Assembly (NCBI RefSeq): GCF_023156245.1
Contig: NZ_JAKZAH010000029.1
Location: forward strand, 1 to 49,047
Origin: Marinobacter bryozoorum
GTDB taxonomy: Bacteria; Pseudomonadota; Gammaproteobacteria; Pseudomonadales; Oleiphilaceae
Direction of reading: 5' to 3'
Length of the DNA stretch: 49,047 nt
Shown here: in pieces, positions 34,124 to 41,900 of the stretch
Numbering within the stretch: position 1 is the first letter of the stretch
Layout: each line of letters begins with the position of its first letter
Made by a program: the position numbers and the translations under genes
The notes under the pieces: generated by a model
What the model was told of the DNA's origin: nothing
The model's database searches: none
Seen by the model: the letters and a program-made list of their open reading frames with translations, nothing else

Positions 34124-35061
34124 TCGTTGTCTCCGGGGTGATAGGGGTGCACCTGTTTCCAGTGGCGGGCGATATCGATTCGCCGGCACACCCACACCTG
34201 CTCATGCTGTTGAATATGGTCGAGGAAACGCTGAAGTGCACGGAAGCGACCGGGACGGCCGATTACGCGGCAGTGAAGACCCACTGACATCATTTTCGGG
34301 GATTCCGCGCCTTCCTCGTAAAGCACATCAAAACTGTCCTTCAGGTACTGGAAGAACTGCTCACCAGAATTGAATCCCTGGGGCGCGCAGAAACGCATGT
34401 CGTTGGCTTCCAGGGTATAGGGCACGACGAGGTGCGGTTCGTCGGCGCCGTCACGGGTGGTCACCGTGGTCCAGAACGGCAGGTCGTCGCCGTAATAGTC
34501 GCTGTCGTACTCAAAGCCGCCCTGCTCCACCACCAGTCGGCGGGTGTTGGGGCTGTCGCGACCGGTATACCAGCCCAGTGGCGGCTTGCCGGTCAACCGG
34601 GTGTGCTGTTCGATTGCCAACTCCATATAGCGGAGTTCTTCGGACTCGCTCATGTCTTGGTAATGGATCCAGCGCATGCCATGACAGGCGATCTCGTGCC
34701 CGTCGTCGATAAAGGCCTTTACCGCCTCCGGATTACGGGCCATGGCCATGGTGACACCAAAGATCGTCAGCGGCAGCTTCCGCTTGCGGAATTCCCTCAG
34801 GATGCGCCAGACCCCGGCGCGGGAGCCGTATTCATACAGCGACTCCATGCTCATATGTCGGTCGCGATAGGCCTCAGCGCCAATGATGTCGGACAGGAAG
34901 GTCTCGGAATACTCATCACCGTGGAGCACGCAGTTCTCGCCGCCCTCCTCGTAGTTGAGCACAAACTGGACGGCGACCCGGGCGTTGCCCGGCCATTGGG
35001 CATGGGGAGGATTCCTGCCATAGCCCCGCATGTCCCTCGGATAAGGGTTGCATTGATTCAT
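34120..35061 (-). CDS. puuE: Allantoinase PuuE (polysaccharide deacetylase fold)
   Basis: A 313-residue metal-independent-type allantoinase of the NodB/polysaccharide-deacetylase fold. Features: [44 protein letters not shown] and [10 protein letters not shown], all typical of PuuE. It opens the hydantoin ring of allantoin to allantoate. The ATG at 35061 overlaps the stop of the regulator gene (ATGA), which fixes the start. It replaces the amidohydrolase-type AllB found in enteric bacteria. Confidence 0.93.
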   Translation of the reverse strand: MNQCNPYPRDMRGYGRNPPHAQWPGNARVAVQFVLNYEEGGENCVLHGDEYSETFLSDIIGAEAYRDRHMSMESLYEYGSRAGVWRILREFRKRKLPLTIFGVTMAMARNPEAVKAFIDDGHEIACHGMRWIHYQDMSESEELRYMELAIEQHTRLTGKPPLGWYTGRDSPNTRRLVVEQGGFEYDSDYYGDDLPFWTTVTTRDGADEPHLVVPYTLEANDMRFCAPQGFNSGEQFFQYLKDSFDVLYEEGAESPKMMSVGLHCRVIGRPGRFRALQRFLDHIQQHEQVWVCRRIDIARHWKQVHPYHPGDNE

Positions 35062-35741
35062 GTCGGTTTTTCCAGACCGCACCCCCGCAGGATCACCTCG
35101 ACGAGGAAATCGGCCGCATGGTCGAAGTCGCGCTTCTCATACTCGGCCTTGTTTTCCACCATCAGGATCTGTACCTGGAAGTCGGCGTAGTGTTGTGTGG
35201 AGGACCAGATCAGGAAAATCAGTTGTACAGGGTCCACCGGGGCCATGCGGCCGTCGTTGATCCACTGCTGCATGACCTCGGCACGACCGCGCACCCACTC
35301 CCGCATGTTGGTACGCAGGTGATCCAGCAGGAACGGCGCACCCTGGATGATCTCCATGGCGAACAACCGGGAAGCCAATGGGTAGCGCCGCGACATCTCC
35401 ACCTTGGTCCGGATGAAGGTGGACAGTGCCACCGCCGGATCGTCTTCGGGGCGGATATCCGTGAACACCTTGTTCCAGCGCGCCAGGATGTCATCGAACA
35501 TGGCGCTGTACATTCGCTTCTTGTTGCTGAAGTAATACAGCACGTTGGATTTGGGCAAACCCGCCCGCTCCGCAATGTTCTGGATCGTGGCGCCCTTGTA
35601 GCCATGCTGTGCAAATTCCTGCTCCGCAGCCTGCAGGATCTTTTCCCTGTTTCGCTCCCGGATCCGCCCCGGGCGGTACTTGCGGCCATTACCGGGGTGC
35701 CCGATACGGGAGGGAGCGTCTGCGACTGGTTGCTTGGTCAT
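35058..35741 (-). CDS. TetR-family regulator, RutR-like
   Basis: A 227-residue repressor-type protein. An N-terminal basic segment (RKYRPGRIRERNREKIL) leads into the TetR helix-turn-helix (ATIQNIAERAGLPKSNVLYYFSNKKRMY). The C-terminal ligand domain has the YcdC/RutR-type marks MEIIQGAPFLLDHL and WINDGRMAPVDP. E. coli RutR binds TTGACCA-N2-TGGTCAA and is released by uracil or thymine. Ten similar palindromes occur in promoter gaps of this window, one 16 bp upstream of this gene. The effector here could be a purine or breakdown product. It is first gene of the puuE-alc-allA operon. Confidence 0.87.
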   Translation of the reverse strand: MTKQPVADAPSRIGHPGNGRKYRPGRIRERNREKILQAAEQEFAQHGYKGATIQNIAERAGLPKSNVLYYFSNKKRMYSAMFDDILARWNKVFTDIRPEDDPAVALSTFIRTKVEMSRRYPLASRLFAMEIIQGAPFLLDHLRTNMREWVRGRAEVMQQWINDGRMAPVDPVQLIFLIWSSTQHYADFQVQILMVENKAEYEKRDFDHAADFLVEVILRGCGLEKPT

Positions 35742-35756
35742 TGGCTTCTCACTTGT

Positions 35757-35770
35757 TGTCCATTTGTTCA
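35757..35770 (-). promoter_or_regulatory. RutR-like operator H (autoregulation)
   Basis: TGTCCATTTGTTCA matches at 10 of 12 positions with symmetric deviations, 16 bp before the regulator's ATG. The TCAGG flank is also present. No sigma-54-type element is seen, so this unit probably uses a housekeeping promoter. Confidence 0.6.
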
Positions 35771-35801
35771 GGAGTCCGACAGAATGATTCTGCCGGACTC
35801 C
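35771..35801 (-). terminator. Hairpin downstream of the Tsx-like gene
   Basis: An 8-bp stem (GGAGTCCG/CGGACTCC), one mismatch, then 5 bp (CAGAA/TTCTG) and a 3-nt loop. It starts 9 nt after the channel gene's stop and touches operator H. It is probably the terminator of the transporter operon, though without a T-run. Confidence 0.6.
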
Positions 35802-35810
35802 CGTGACGGA

Positions 35811-36587
35811 TCAAAAGTGGAATTTTACCAATGCACTCACAGAGCTCTGCGTGTCGATCAGGGTATCGTCCAGACCGAACTTGTTGTTCCAGTACTGGTA
35901 CTCAACGCCGGCGTAGAGCTTGCCCGGGCTGCCCATGAAATTGCCCACATCCAGTTTGATCTGCGGGGTGAACTGAAATTCCGACTCATGGTCGCTCGCC
36001 GAGGTGGACCAGTCGATATAGCCGTCCACCAGAAACAGCGCCGGACCGACATTGAAAGGTACCGCCCACGTAACGGTCGTCTGCCAGTCATCGGCGACCT
36101 CACTGTTGTTCACGTAGTAGAACGCGGTGTTGAAGTAATTGAAGCCGGGCAGGTCCCAGGCCAGGCCAAAGCCGGCCATGTAGTTATTGACTTCGGTACC
36201 GCCACCAAATTCGTACTGGCCCGCCAGCACCACATCCTTGACCGGACCGAAGGACAGGTTCTGCCCGGTCAGCCAGCTGCCACTGAGCGTGGGTGCGAAT
36301 TCACCGTAGACTTCGTCGGTGCCTTCCAGGTCCCCCTGGGGCTGATCCCGGTCAATGAAGAAGAAGGTGCCGCCCCAGTCGTGGGCAGTAGCATTCTCGA
36401 AGGTCATATAGGTCGCTTCGTATTCCATGCCACCGTCACCGCCGGCGTCGAACTCCACACCCTGGTACTGGTTACTGTGTAGGATGGAAATACTGGACCC
36501 GCCGAAGAATTTCTCGGCATGGGCCGCAGGTGCAAAGGAAGCTGCAGCAACACAGCCAGCGATCAGCGTTTTACGAAATGCATTCAT
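35811..36587 (-). CDS. Tsx-like nucleoside-specific outer-membrane channel
   Basis: A 258-residue outer-membrane beta-barrel protein with signal peptide MNAFRKTLIAGCVAAASFAPAAHA|EK and a C-terminal Phe (VKFHF), the usual barrel end. Alternating strands such as MEYEATYMTFENATAHDWGGTFFFIDRD and YEFGGGTEVNNYMAGFGLAW fit the Tsx/nucleoside-channel family. AGAGAGG precedes the ATG at 36587. It follows the ABC permease by 62 bp and would let nucleosides or bases cross the outer membrane to that transporter. Confidence 0.83.
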   Translation of the reverse strand: MNAFRKTLIAGCVAAASFAPAAHAEKFFGGSSISILHSNQYQGVEFDAGGDGGMEYEATYMTFENATAHDWGGTFFFIDRDQPQGDLEGTDEVYGEFAPTLSGSWLTGQNLSFGPVKDVVLAGQYEFGGGTEVNNYMAGFGLAWDLPGFNYFNTAFYYVNNSEVADDWQTTVTWAVPFNVGPALFLVDGYIDWSTSASDHESEFQFTPQIKLDVGNFMGSPGKLYAGVEYQYWNNKFGLDDTLIDTQSSVSALVKFHF

Positions 36588-36649
36588 GGTTGAACCTCTC
36601 TGGTTACGTTCTTTTTGAGTCATCGTTGGCAAACGGGTGATGGTTATTG

Positions 36650-37570
36650 TTAGTGGCTGGGCCGGTAGGGCTGGCCGAGTGAAAGCGGTGTGTTTAGCCG
36701 GGTACGAACCGGGTCGAAGGAGAGCAGAATCAACATCAGGATGGTGACCACATAGGGCAGCATCGCCAGCAGCTCCGTGGAGGCCCGCCAGCCCAGGCCC
36801 TGCAGCACCAGGTGCAGGATGCTGGCGGCGCCGAACAGCCAGGCGCCTATCAGCACCCGCTCCGGTCGCCAGGTTGCGAAGACCACCAACGCCAGGGCGA
36901 TCCAGCCGCGGCCGGCGGTCATGTTCTCGGTCCACATGGGGGTATAGGCCAGTGACAGGTAGGCGCCGGCCAGTCCGGCCATGCCGCCGCCGAAAGCCAC
37001 CGCCAGGTAGCGGACTACCAGCACCTTGAGGCCATTGGCATTGGCGGCTTCGGGATCCTCACCGACAGCGCGCAGCAGTAGGCCGCCACGGCTGTGGTGC
37101 AGGAACAGCCAGATCCCGGCAAAGGCCACCAGTGAGAAATATACCAGCAGGTCCTGGTGGAACAGCACGCGCCCGATCACCGGAATGTCACTGAGCAGGG
37201 GAATCGCTACCCGTTCGAAACCATTAATGGACTCCCCTACAAACCCGGCGCCCACGAAGGCACTCAAGCCGGTGCCAAAGATGGTCAGGGCCAGGCCCGC
37301 GGCGTACTGGTTGGCGGCCAGTGTAACGGCCATAAAAGCGAATAACAGGGCCATGCCGATGCCGGCGAACACCGCAGCGAACACCGCCACGGCCAGGCTG
37401 CCGGTAGTCAACGCCACCACGAAACCGGCTACGGCGCCCATCAGCATCATGCCCTCCTGCCCCAGGTTGAGAACGCCTGAGCGCTCGCAGATCAGTTCGC
37501 CCAGGGCTACTAGCAGCAGCGGAGTGCCCGCCACCACCATAGCCGCCAGAATGTTGGTCAGCAGCTCCAT
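36650..37570 (-). CDS. BMP-type nucleoside/base ABC transporter permease 2
   Basis: A 306-residue inner-membrane protein with about 8-9 hydrophobic segments, of the BPD_transp_2 type used with PnrA/BMP-family nucleoside importers. Marks: SGVLNLGQEGMMLMGAV near the N-terminus and NANGLKVLVVRYLAVAFGGGMAGLAGAYLSL in the middle. It starts 1 nt after the partner permease. It imports nucleosides or purine bases for the XDH route. Confidence 0.88.
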   Translation of the reverse strand: MELLTNILAAMVVAGTPLLLVALGELICERSGVLNLGQEGMMLMGAVAGFVVALTTGSLAVAVFAAVFAGIGMALLFAFMAVTLAANQYAAGLALTIFGTGLSAFVGAGFVGESINGFERVAIPLLSDIPVIGRVLFHQDLLVYFSLVAFAGIWLFLHHSRGGLLLRAVGEDPEAANANGLKVLVVRYLAVAFGGGMAGLAGAYLSLAYTPMWTENMTAGRGWIALALVVFATWRPERVLIGAWLFGAASILHLVLQGLGWRASTELLAMLPYVVTILMLILLSFDPVRTRLNTPLSLGQPYRPSH

Positions 37571-37571
37571 C

Positions 37572-38678
37572 TCAGGCCTCCTGGGTGGCAGCTGGTGCTG
37601 CTACACGAGTGGGTTTGCGGACTGGCGCACGGAGGCGTATCCGGTAATGGATAAAGGCATCGCAGGTCAGCAGGTAGAACAGCAGCAGACCCTGGAATAA
37701 CCCGGTAACGGCCTTGGGCATGTTCATGGCGATCTGCAGCATCTCACCGCCGATAAAGGTCAGTGCCAGCAGGGCACTGGCGGCAATGATGCCCAGGGCA
37801 TGCATCCGGCCGAGGAACACCACGATGATCGCGGTATAGCCGTAGCCCGGGGACACCTGGGGGACCAGCTGGCCGATCGGGCCGGTGACTTCCGAGGCAC
37901 CGGCCAGGCCAGCGGTGGCACCACCGACCAGGAAGGCGAACCAGGTCAGGCGGCGGGCGCCAAAGCCGGCGAAGGCAGCGGCACGGTGATCCTGGCCGAT
38001 CACATTGAGCTGGAAACCGATAAAACTGCGTGCAAACAGTACCCACACACTTACCGCCGCGAGCAGGCCAAACGCCAGCCCCAGATGGAGACGGGTACCG
38101 GGAATCAGGTCTGGCAGCAGCGCAGACTCACCAAACATGACCGATTGCGGAAAGCCAAAGCCGTAGGGGTCCTTTAGGGGACCGTGAACCGCATACAGCA
38201 GCAGGTTCAGGGCAATGTAGTTGAGCATGATGGTGGTCAGGATTTCATTGCAGTGCAGGTGGGTCTTCAGACCCGCGGCAATCGCCGCCCACAGCATGCC
38301 CGCCAGGACGCCCGCCACCAGCACGACTGGCAGCACCCAGACACCGGACGCGTCCACCAGCTGAACCGCCACCGCACTGGCCCCCAGGGCACCCATCAGG
38401 AAATGCCCCTCGGCGCCGATGTTCCACAGCTTGGCGCGATAACAGACGGTCAGGCCCGCCGCACACAGCAGCAGGGGTGCCATTTTCAGGCCCAGTTCCG
38501 CCAGGCCGATCAGGTCGCTGATCGGGGTGATAAAGAAGAAGGTCAGCCCTTCCACCGGGTCCTTGCCCATGGCCAGGAACAGCACGAAACCGGTGATCAC
38601 CGTCAGCACCAGGGCCAGCACCGGGGAGGCCCAGCGCATCAGTGAGGAATCAACGGGGCGACGTTCAAGCAGCAGCAT
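37572..38678 (-). CDS. BMP-type nucleoside/base ABC transporter permease 1
   Basis: A 368-residue permease, larger partner of 36650. The family motif around LWNIGAEGHFLMGALGA and the CNEILTTIMLNYIALNLL segment are typical. The ATG at 38678 has GGGGAGG upstream and overlaps the ATPase end by 14 nt. It forms the membrane channel with the 36650 protein. Confidence 0.88.
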   Translation of the reverse strand: MLLLERRPVDSSLMRWASPVLALVLTVITGFVLFLAMGKDPVEGLTFFFITPISDLIGLAELGLKMAPLLLCAAGLTVCYRAKLWNIGAEGHFLMGALGASAVAVQLVDASGVWVLPVVLVAGVLAGMLWAAIAAGLKTHLHCNEILTTIMLNYIALNLLLYAVHGPLKDPYGFGFPQSVMFGESALLPDLIPGTRLHLGLAFGLLAAVSVWVLFARSFIGFQLNVIGQDHRAAAFAGFGARRLTWFAFLVGGATAGLAGASEVTGPIGQLVPQVSPGYGYTAIIVVFLGRMHALGIIAASALLALTFIGGEMLQIAMNMPKAVTGLFQGLLLFYLLTCDAFIHYRIRLRAPVRKPTRVAAPAATQEA

Positions 38679-40200
38679 GGGAAGCCTCCCCGCTGTCGAA
38701 CCCACCCGCCATCCACTCACCCAGCTGTTCGATGCTCAGCTCCGCAGTACACGCCAGTGGCGACAGGCGGCCTTCGCAGAGGGCGCCGATTCGACTGCAA
38801 AGCTGGAACAGCTCATCCAGGTCTTCGGAGATCAGCAGGATCGATGCACCCTCATCCCGCAGCTTCACCAGTGCTTCATGGATGGCAACCGCCGAGCCCA
38901 CGTCCACGCCCCAGGTGGGATGGGACGCTACCAGCAGACGCGGATTCTGCAGCGCCTCCCGGCCGATAATATATTTTTGCAGGTTGCCCCCGGACAGACT
39001 CGCGGCGGTGCTGTCCTCGCCGGTACAGCGCACACCAAAGCGTCGGATCACCTCGCGGGAGAACGCGCGCACCCGGCCGAAACGGATAATGCCGCGGTCC
39101 ACCAGGTCCTGCCCGGAGGCGGTCAGCAGGGCATTCTGCGCCAGGGACATCCCCGGTACCGCACCCCGGCCCAGGCGCTCCTCCGGTACAACGGCAACAC
39201 CCAGTTTGCGACGCTGCGCCGGAGACAGGGCATTCATCCTCATGCTATCGAGGTCCATGCTTCCCCGGTCCGGGCGGATTTCCCCCGACAGGGCCTTGAG
39301 CAATTCGTCCTGGCCATTACCGGCAACCCCGGCAATACCGACGATCTCTCCCTGACGCAGTTCAAAGCTCACATCCGTGAGGCTGGTACCGAAGGGGTCC
39401 CGCCTTTTGCAACCAAGGTTGCGGACACCCAGCAACACATCGCCGGCCTGTGCAGCAGAAACCTGAGTGGAAATGGGTGTGTCATCGCCCACCATCAGGC
39501 GCGCAATATCCACCGCAGAGACCTCACCAGGCCGGCAACCACCGCTGACTTTCCCCTGACGCAGAACGGTGGCGTTGTGGCACAGGCTGCGCACCTCTTC
39601 CAGCTTGTGACTGATAAACAGGATGCTGCAGCCCTCGCTCGAGAGCTGCCGGAGGGTGGCAAACAGTGCGGTCACTTCCTGCGGGGTCAGCACCGAGGTA
39701 GGCTCGTCCAGTATCAGCAATGTGCTCTCCTGGATCAGGCAACGGACAATTTCCACCCGCTGGCGTTCGCCCACCGACAGGGTGCTGACATAGCGCCGGG
39801 GGTCCAGCGCCATGCCATAACGCCCGGATACCTCACGGATACGCTGGTCCAGCTTGCGTCGGTCACGGGCCTCGTCAGCGGGCAGTCCCAGCGCAATGTT
39901 TTCTGCCACGGTGAGGGTCTCGAACAGGGAGAAGTGCTGGAACACCATGCCAATACCCATCTCCCGGGCCCGGGCCGGACTGTCAACCGTGACCGGGTGG
40001 CCATTCCAGATCATGCGCCCCTCGTCCGGCTGCACCACCCCGTAGATCACCTTCATCAGGGTGCTCTTACCGGCACCGTTCTCCCCCAGCAGTGCATGAA
40101 TCTCCCCGGCGCCCACCGTCAGATCGATACCATCGTTTGCCCGACACCCCGGGTATTCCTTGACGATGTTTTCCAGTTTCAGGCGCAGTGCCGCAGTCAT
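38665..40200 (-). CDS. BMP-type nucleoside/base ABC transporter ATP-binding protein (double NBD)
   Basis: A 511-residue double ATPase. The first domain has Walker A GENGAGKST, signature LSVGERQRVEI and Walker B LLILDEPTSVL. The second domain is degenerate as usual for the family, with GVAGNGQDELL in place of Walker A, LSGGNLQK and ASHPTWGVD. The ATG at 40200 has AGAGG upstream. It is first gene of the transporter operon (ATPase, two permeases, Tsx-like channel). The BMP/PnrA binding lipoprotein that such systems need is absent from the operon and from the window. Confidence 0.88.
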   Translation of the reverse strand: MTAALRLKLENIVKEYPGCRANDGIDLTVGAGEIHALLGENGAGKSTLMKVIYGVVQPDEGRMIWNGHPVTVDSPARAREMGIGMVFQHFSLFETLTVAENIALGLPADEARDRRKLDQRIREVSGRYGMALDPRRYVSTLSVGERQRVEIVRCLIQESTLLILDEPTSVLTPQEVTALFATLRQLSSEGCSILFISHKLEEVRSLCHNATVLRQGKVSGGCRPGEVSAVDIARLMVGDDTPISTQVSAAQAGDVLLGVRNLGCKRRDPFGTSLTDVSFELRQGEIVGIAGVAGNGQDELLKALSGEIRPDRGSMDLDSMRMNALSPAQRRKLGVAVVPEERLGRGAVPGMSLAQNALLTASGQDLVDRGIIRFGRVRAFSREVIRRFGVRCTGEDSTAASLSGGNLQKYIIGREALQNPRLLVASHPTWGVDVGSAVAIHEALVKLRDEGASILLISEDLDELFQLCSRIGALCEGRLSPLACTAELSIEQLGEWMAGGFDSGEASHAAA

Positions 40201-40247
40201 ACACAGCCTCTTCTCGTTACCCATTCCGGCCTGGCCAATACATAAAC

Positions 40248-40261
40248 TGACCAACCAATCA
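40248..40261 (-). promoter_or_regulatory. RutR-like operator I
   Basis: TGACCAACCAATCA has a perfect left half and a weak right half (9 of 12 overall). It is placed at about +5 to +18 of the predicted transporter transcript, the same place as at other units. Confidence 0.5.
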
Positions 40262-40275
40262 ACATTTGAGGGGTT

Positions 40276-40291
40276 AGCAATATGCTTGCCA
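40276..40291 (-). promoter_or_regulatory. Sigma-54-type promoter for nucleoside transporter operon
   Basis: The minus strand reads TGGCAAGCATATTGCT, with exact -24/-12 spacing. The predicted start is about 40265. Confidence 0.72.
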
Positions 40292-40322
40292 ATAGTTAAC
40301 GAAACCCGAAAAACCGCTAAAT

Positions 40323-40336
40323 GAACCAATTGGTCA
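40323..40336 (+). promoter_or_regulatory. RutR-like operator J
   Basis: GAACCAATTGGTCA matches at 10 of 12 positions and contains the perfect palindrome ACCAATTGGT. It overlaps the -24 element of the xdhA promoter, so binding would exclude sigma-54 polymerase. Confidence 0.65.
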
Positions 40337-40346
40337 GATTTTTGCA
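40331..40346 (+). promoter_or_regulatory. Sigma-54-type promoter for xdhABC-uraD-uraH-guaD-puuD
   Basis: TGGTCAGATTTTTGCA has a perfect -12 TTGC; the -24 element TGGTCA departs from TGGCAC because it is shared with operator J. The predicted start is about 40357. Confidence 0.6.
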
Positions 40347-40436
40347 GAAACCGGCCTATAAGCAGCGGAATGCCTGTCTGTAATAGAAAGCAGGTAGCCG
40401 TGAAAAACCGCAAATAGCCTGCAAGCGGAGAGAGCC

Positions 40437-41900
40437 GTGATTGAATTTGTTCTGAACGGTCGAACTGAAAAAGTTGACCAGGTCGACCCAAATTTGAGCA
40501 TCCTGGAATGGTTGCGCACCAAAATGCGACTCACCGGCACCAAAGAGGGCTGTGCCTCCGGTGACTGCGGTGCCTGCACCGTGATCACCGGAACCCCTGA
40601 CCCGCAGGGCAACATTCGGTACGAGGCCATCAACAGCTGCATCAGCCTGGTGGGCGGACTGCATGGCAAGGAGCTGATCACGGTTGAGGCCTTTCAGCAG
40701 GAGCCGGGCCACCCGGTGCAACGCTCGATGATGGAGAAGCACGGCGCCCAGTGCGGGTTTTGTACGCCAGGCATCGTTATGTCGCTGGTCGCCTTCCATG
40801 CCAATAAGGAGGGCCCAACCCCGGACGATCACCGGTTACTGGAAGCCCTGTCCGGTAACCTGTGCCGCTGCACCGGTTACCGGCCCATCATCGAGGCTGG
40901 GCGCCAGGCCCTGGTGCAGGAGTGGACACCGGAGCCATCCCACCCCGCCGCCAGCCTGTGTGGCACGAGCGCCAGACCCGAACTGTCGGGCATTCCGGGT
41001 GGCAGCGTCTCGTCCGGCACGACGGACGGTCTCCGATACGACGCCCCCGCCACCCTGGCCGAGCTGCGGGAGCTGCGCCGTAACTTCCCCGACTCCCGGC
41101 TGGTGGCTGGCAGCACCGACCTGGCCCTGGAAATCACCCAGCAACTGAAGGCACTGCCGCACCTGATCAGCGTGGAACGGGTCGATGAACTGAAAGGCTG
41201 CACACAGGAAGGGGATGAACTGGTCATCGGCGCCGCCGCCACCTATCAGCAATTCCGTGGACCACTATCAGCACTGTGGCCGGCGTTTGACCCGATGGTG
41301 GAACGCCTGGGCTCCCTGCAGATCCGCAACCGGGGCACCCTCGGCGGCAACATTGCCAACGCCTCCCCCATCGGTGATATGCCCCCGCCCCTGATCGCCC
41401 TGGATGCCACCCTGGTGCTGGACGGCCCGGACGGCGACCGACGGCTGCCCCTGGAGGACTTCTTCCACGGCTACAAGCAGACCGACCTGAAACCCGGTGA
41501 GTTCGTGCACTCGGTACGGGTGCCGGTCCCCCGGGCCAACGAGCAGCTTTACATCTACAAGGTCTCCAAGCGCCTGGACGACGATATCTCCGCGGTGCTG
41601 GGCGCCTTCCGCCTGACTGTAGAGGACGGCGTGGTGGCGGATTGCCGGCTGGCCTTCGGTGGCATGGCCGCCACCCCGGCCCGCGCCCCGAAAGCCGAAG
41701 CCGCCCTGAAAGGCCGGCCCTGGAATGAAGACAGCGTTGCAGCCGCGATCATCGCGCTGGCCGACGATTTCACGCCCATGACCGACGTGCGCGCCTCCGC
41801 CGCCTACCGCCTGCAGGTGGCCGGCAACCTGCTGCGCCGGGCCCTGCTGGCCTCAGACGCCAACACCAGCGAGACACTGATGGTGACCGACTATGCGTAA
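40437..41900 (+). CDS. xdhA: Xanthine dehydrogenase small subunit (2Fe-2S and FAD)
   Basis: A 487-residue fused subunit. Domain order: plant-type ferredoxin (about 1-80, CASGDCGAC), second iron-sulfur domain (CGFCTPG and NLCRCTGY, about 80-160), FAD domain (about 200-370, RNRGTLGGNIANASPIGD) and a C-terminal CO-dehydrogenase-flavoprotein-type domain. It starts with GTG at 40437, with GGAG 6 nt upstream. It passes electrons from the molybdenum subunit to NAD+. It is first of seven tightly overlapping genes running to 48544. Confidence 0.95.
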   Translation: MIEFVLNGRTEKVDQVDPNLSILEWLRTKMRLTGTKEGCASGDCGACTVITGTPDPQGNIRYEAINSCISLVGGLHGKELITVEAFQQEPGHPVQRSMMEKHGAQCGFCTPGIVMSLVAFHANKEGPTPDDHRLLEALSGNLCRCTGYRPIIEAGRQALVQEWTPEPSHPAASLCGTSARPELSGIPGGSVSSGTTDGLRYDAPATLAELRELRRNFPDSRLVAGSTDLALEITQQLKALPHLISVERVDELKGCTQEGDELVIGAAATYQQFRGPLSALWPAFDPMVERLGSLQIRNRGTLGGNIANASPIGDMPPPLIALDATLVLDGPDGDRRLPLEDFFHGYKQTDLKPGEFVHSVRVPVPRANEQLYIYKVSKRLDDDISAVLGAFRLTVEDGVVADCRLAFGGMAATPARAPKAEAALKGRPWNEDSVAAAIIALADDFTPMTDVRASAAYRLQVAGNLLRRALLASDANTSETLMVTDYA

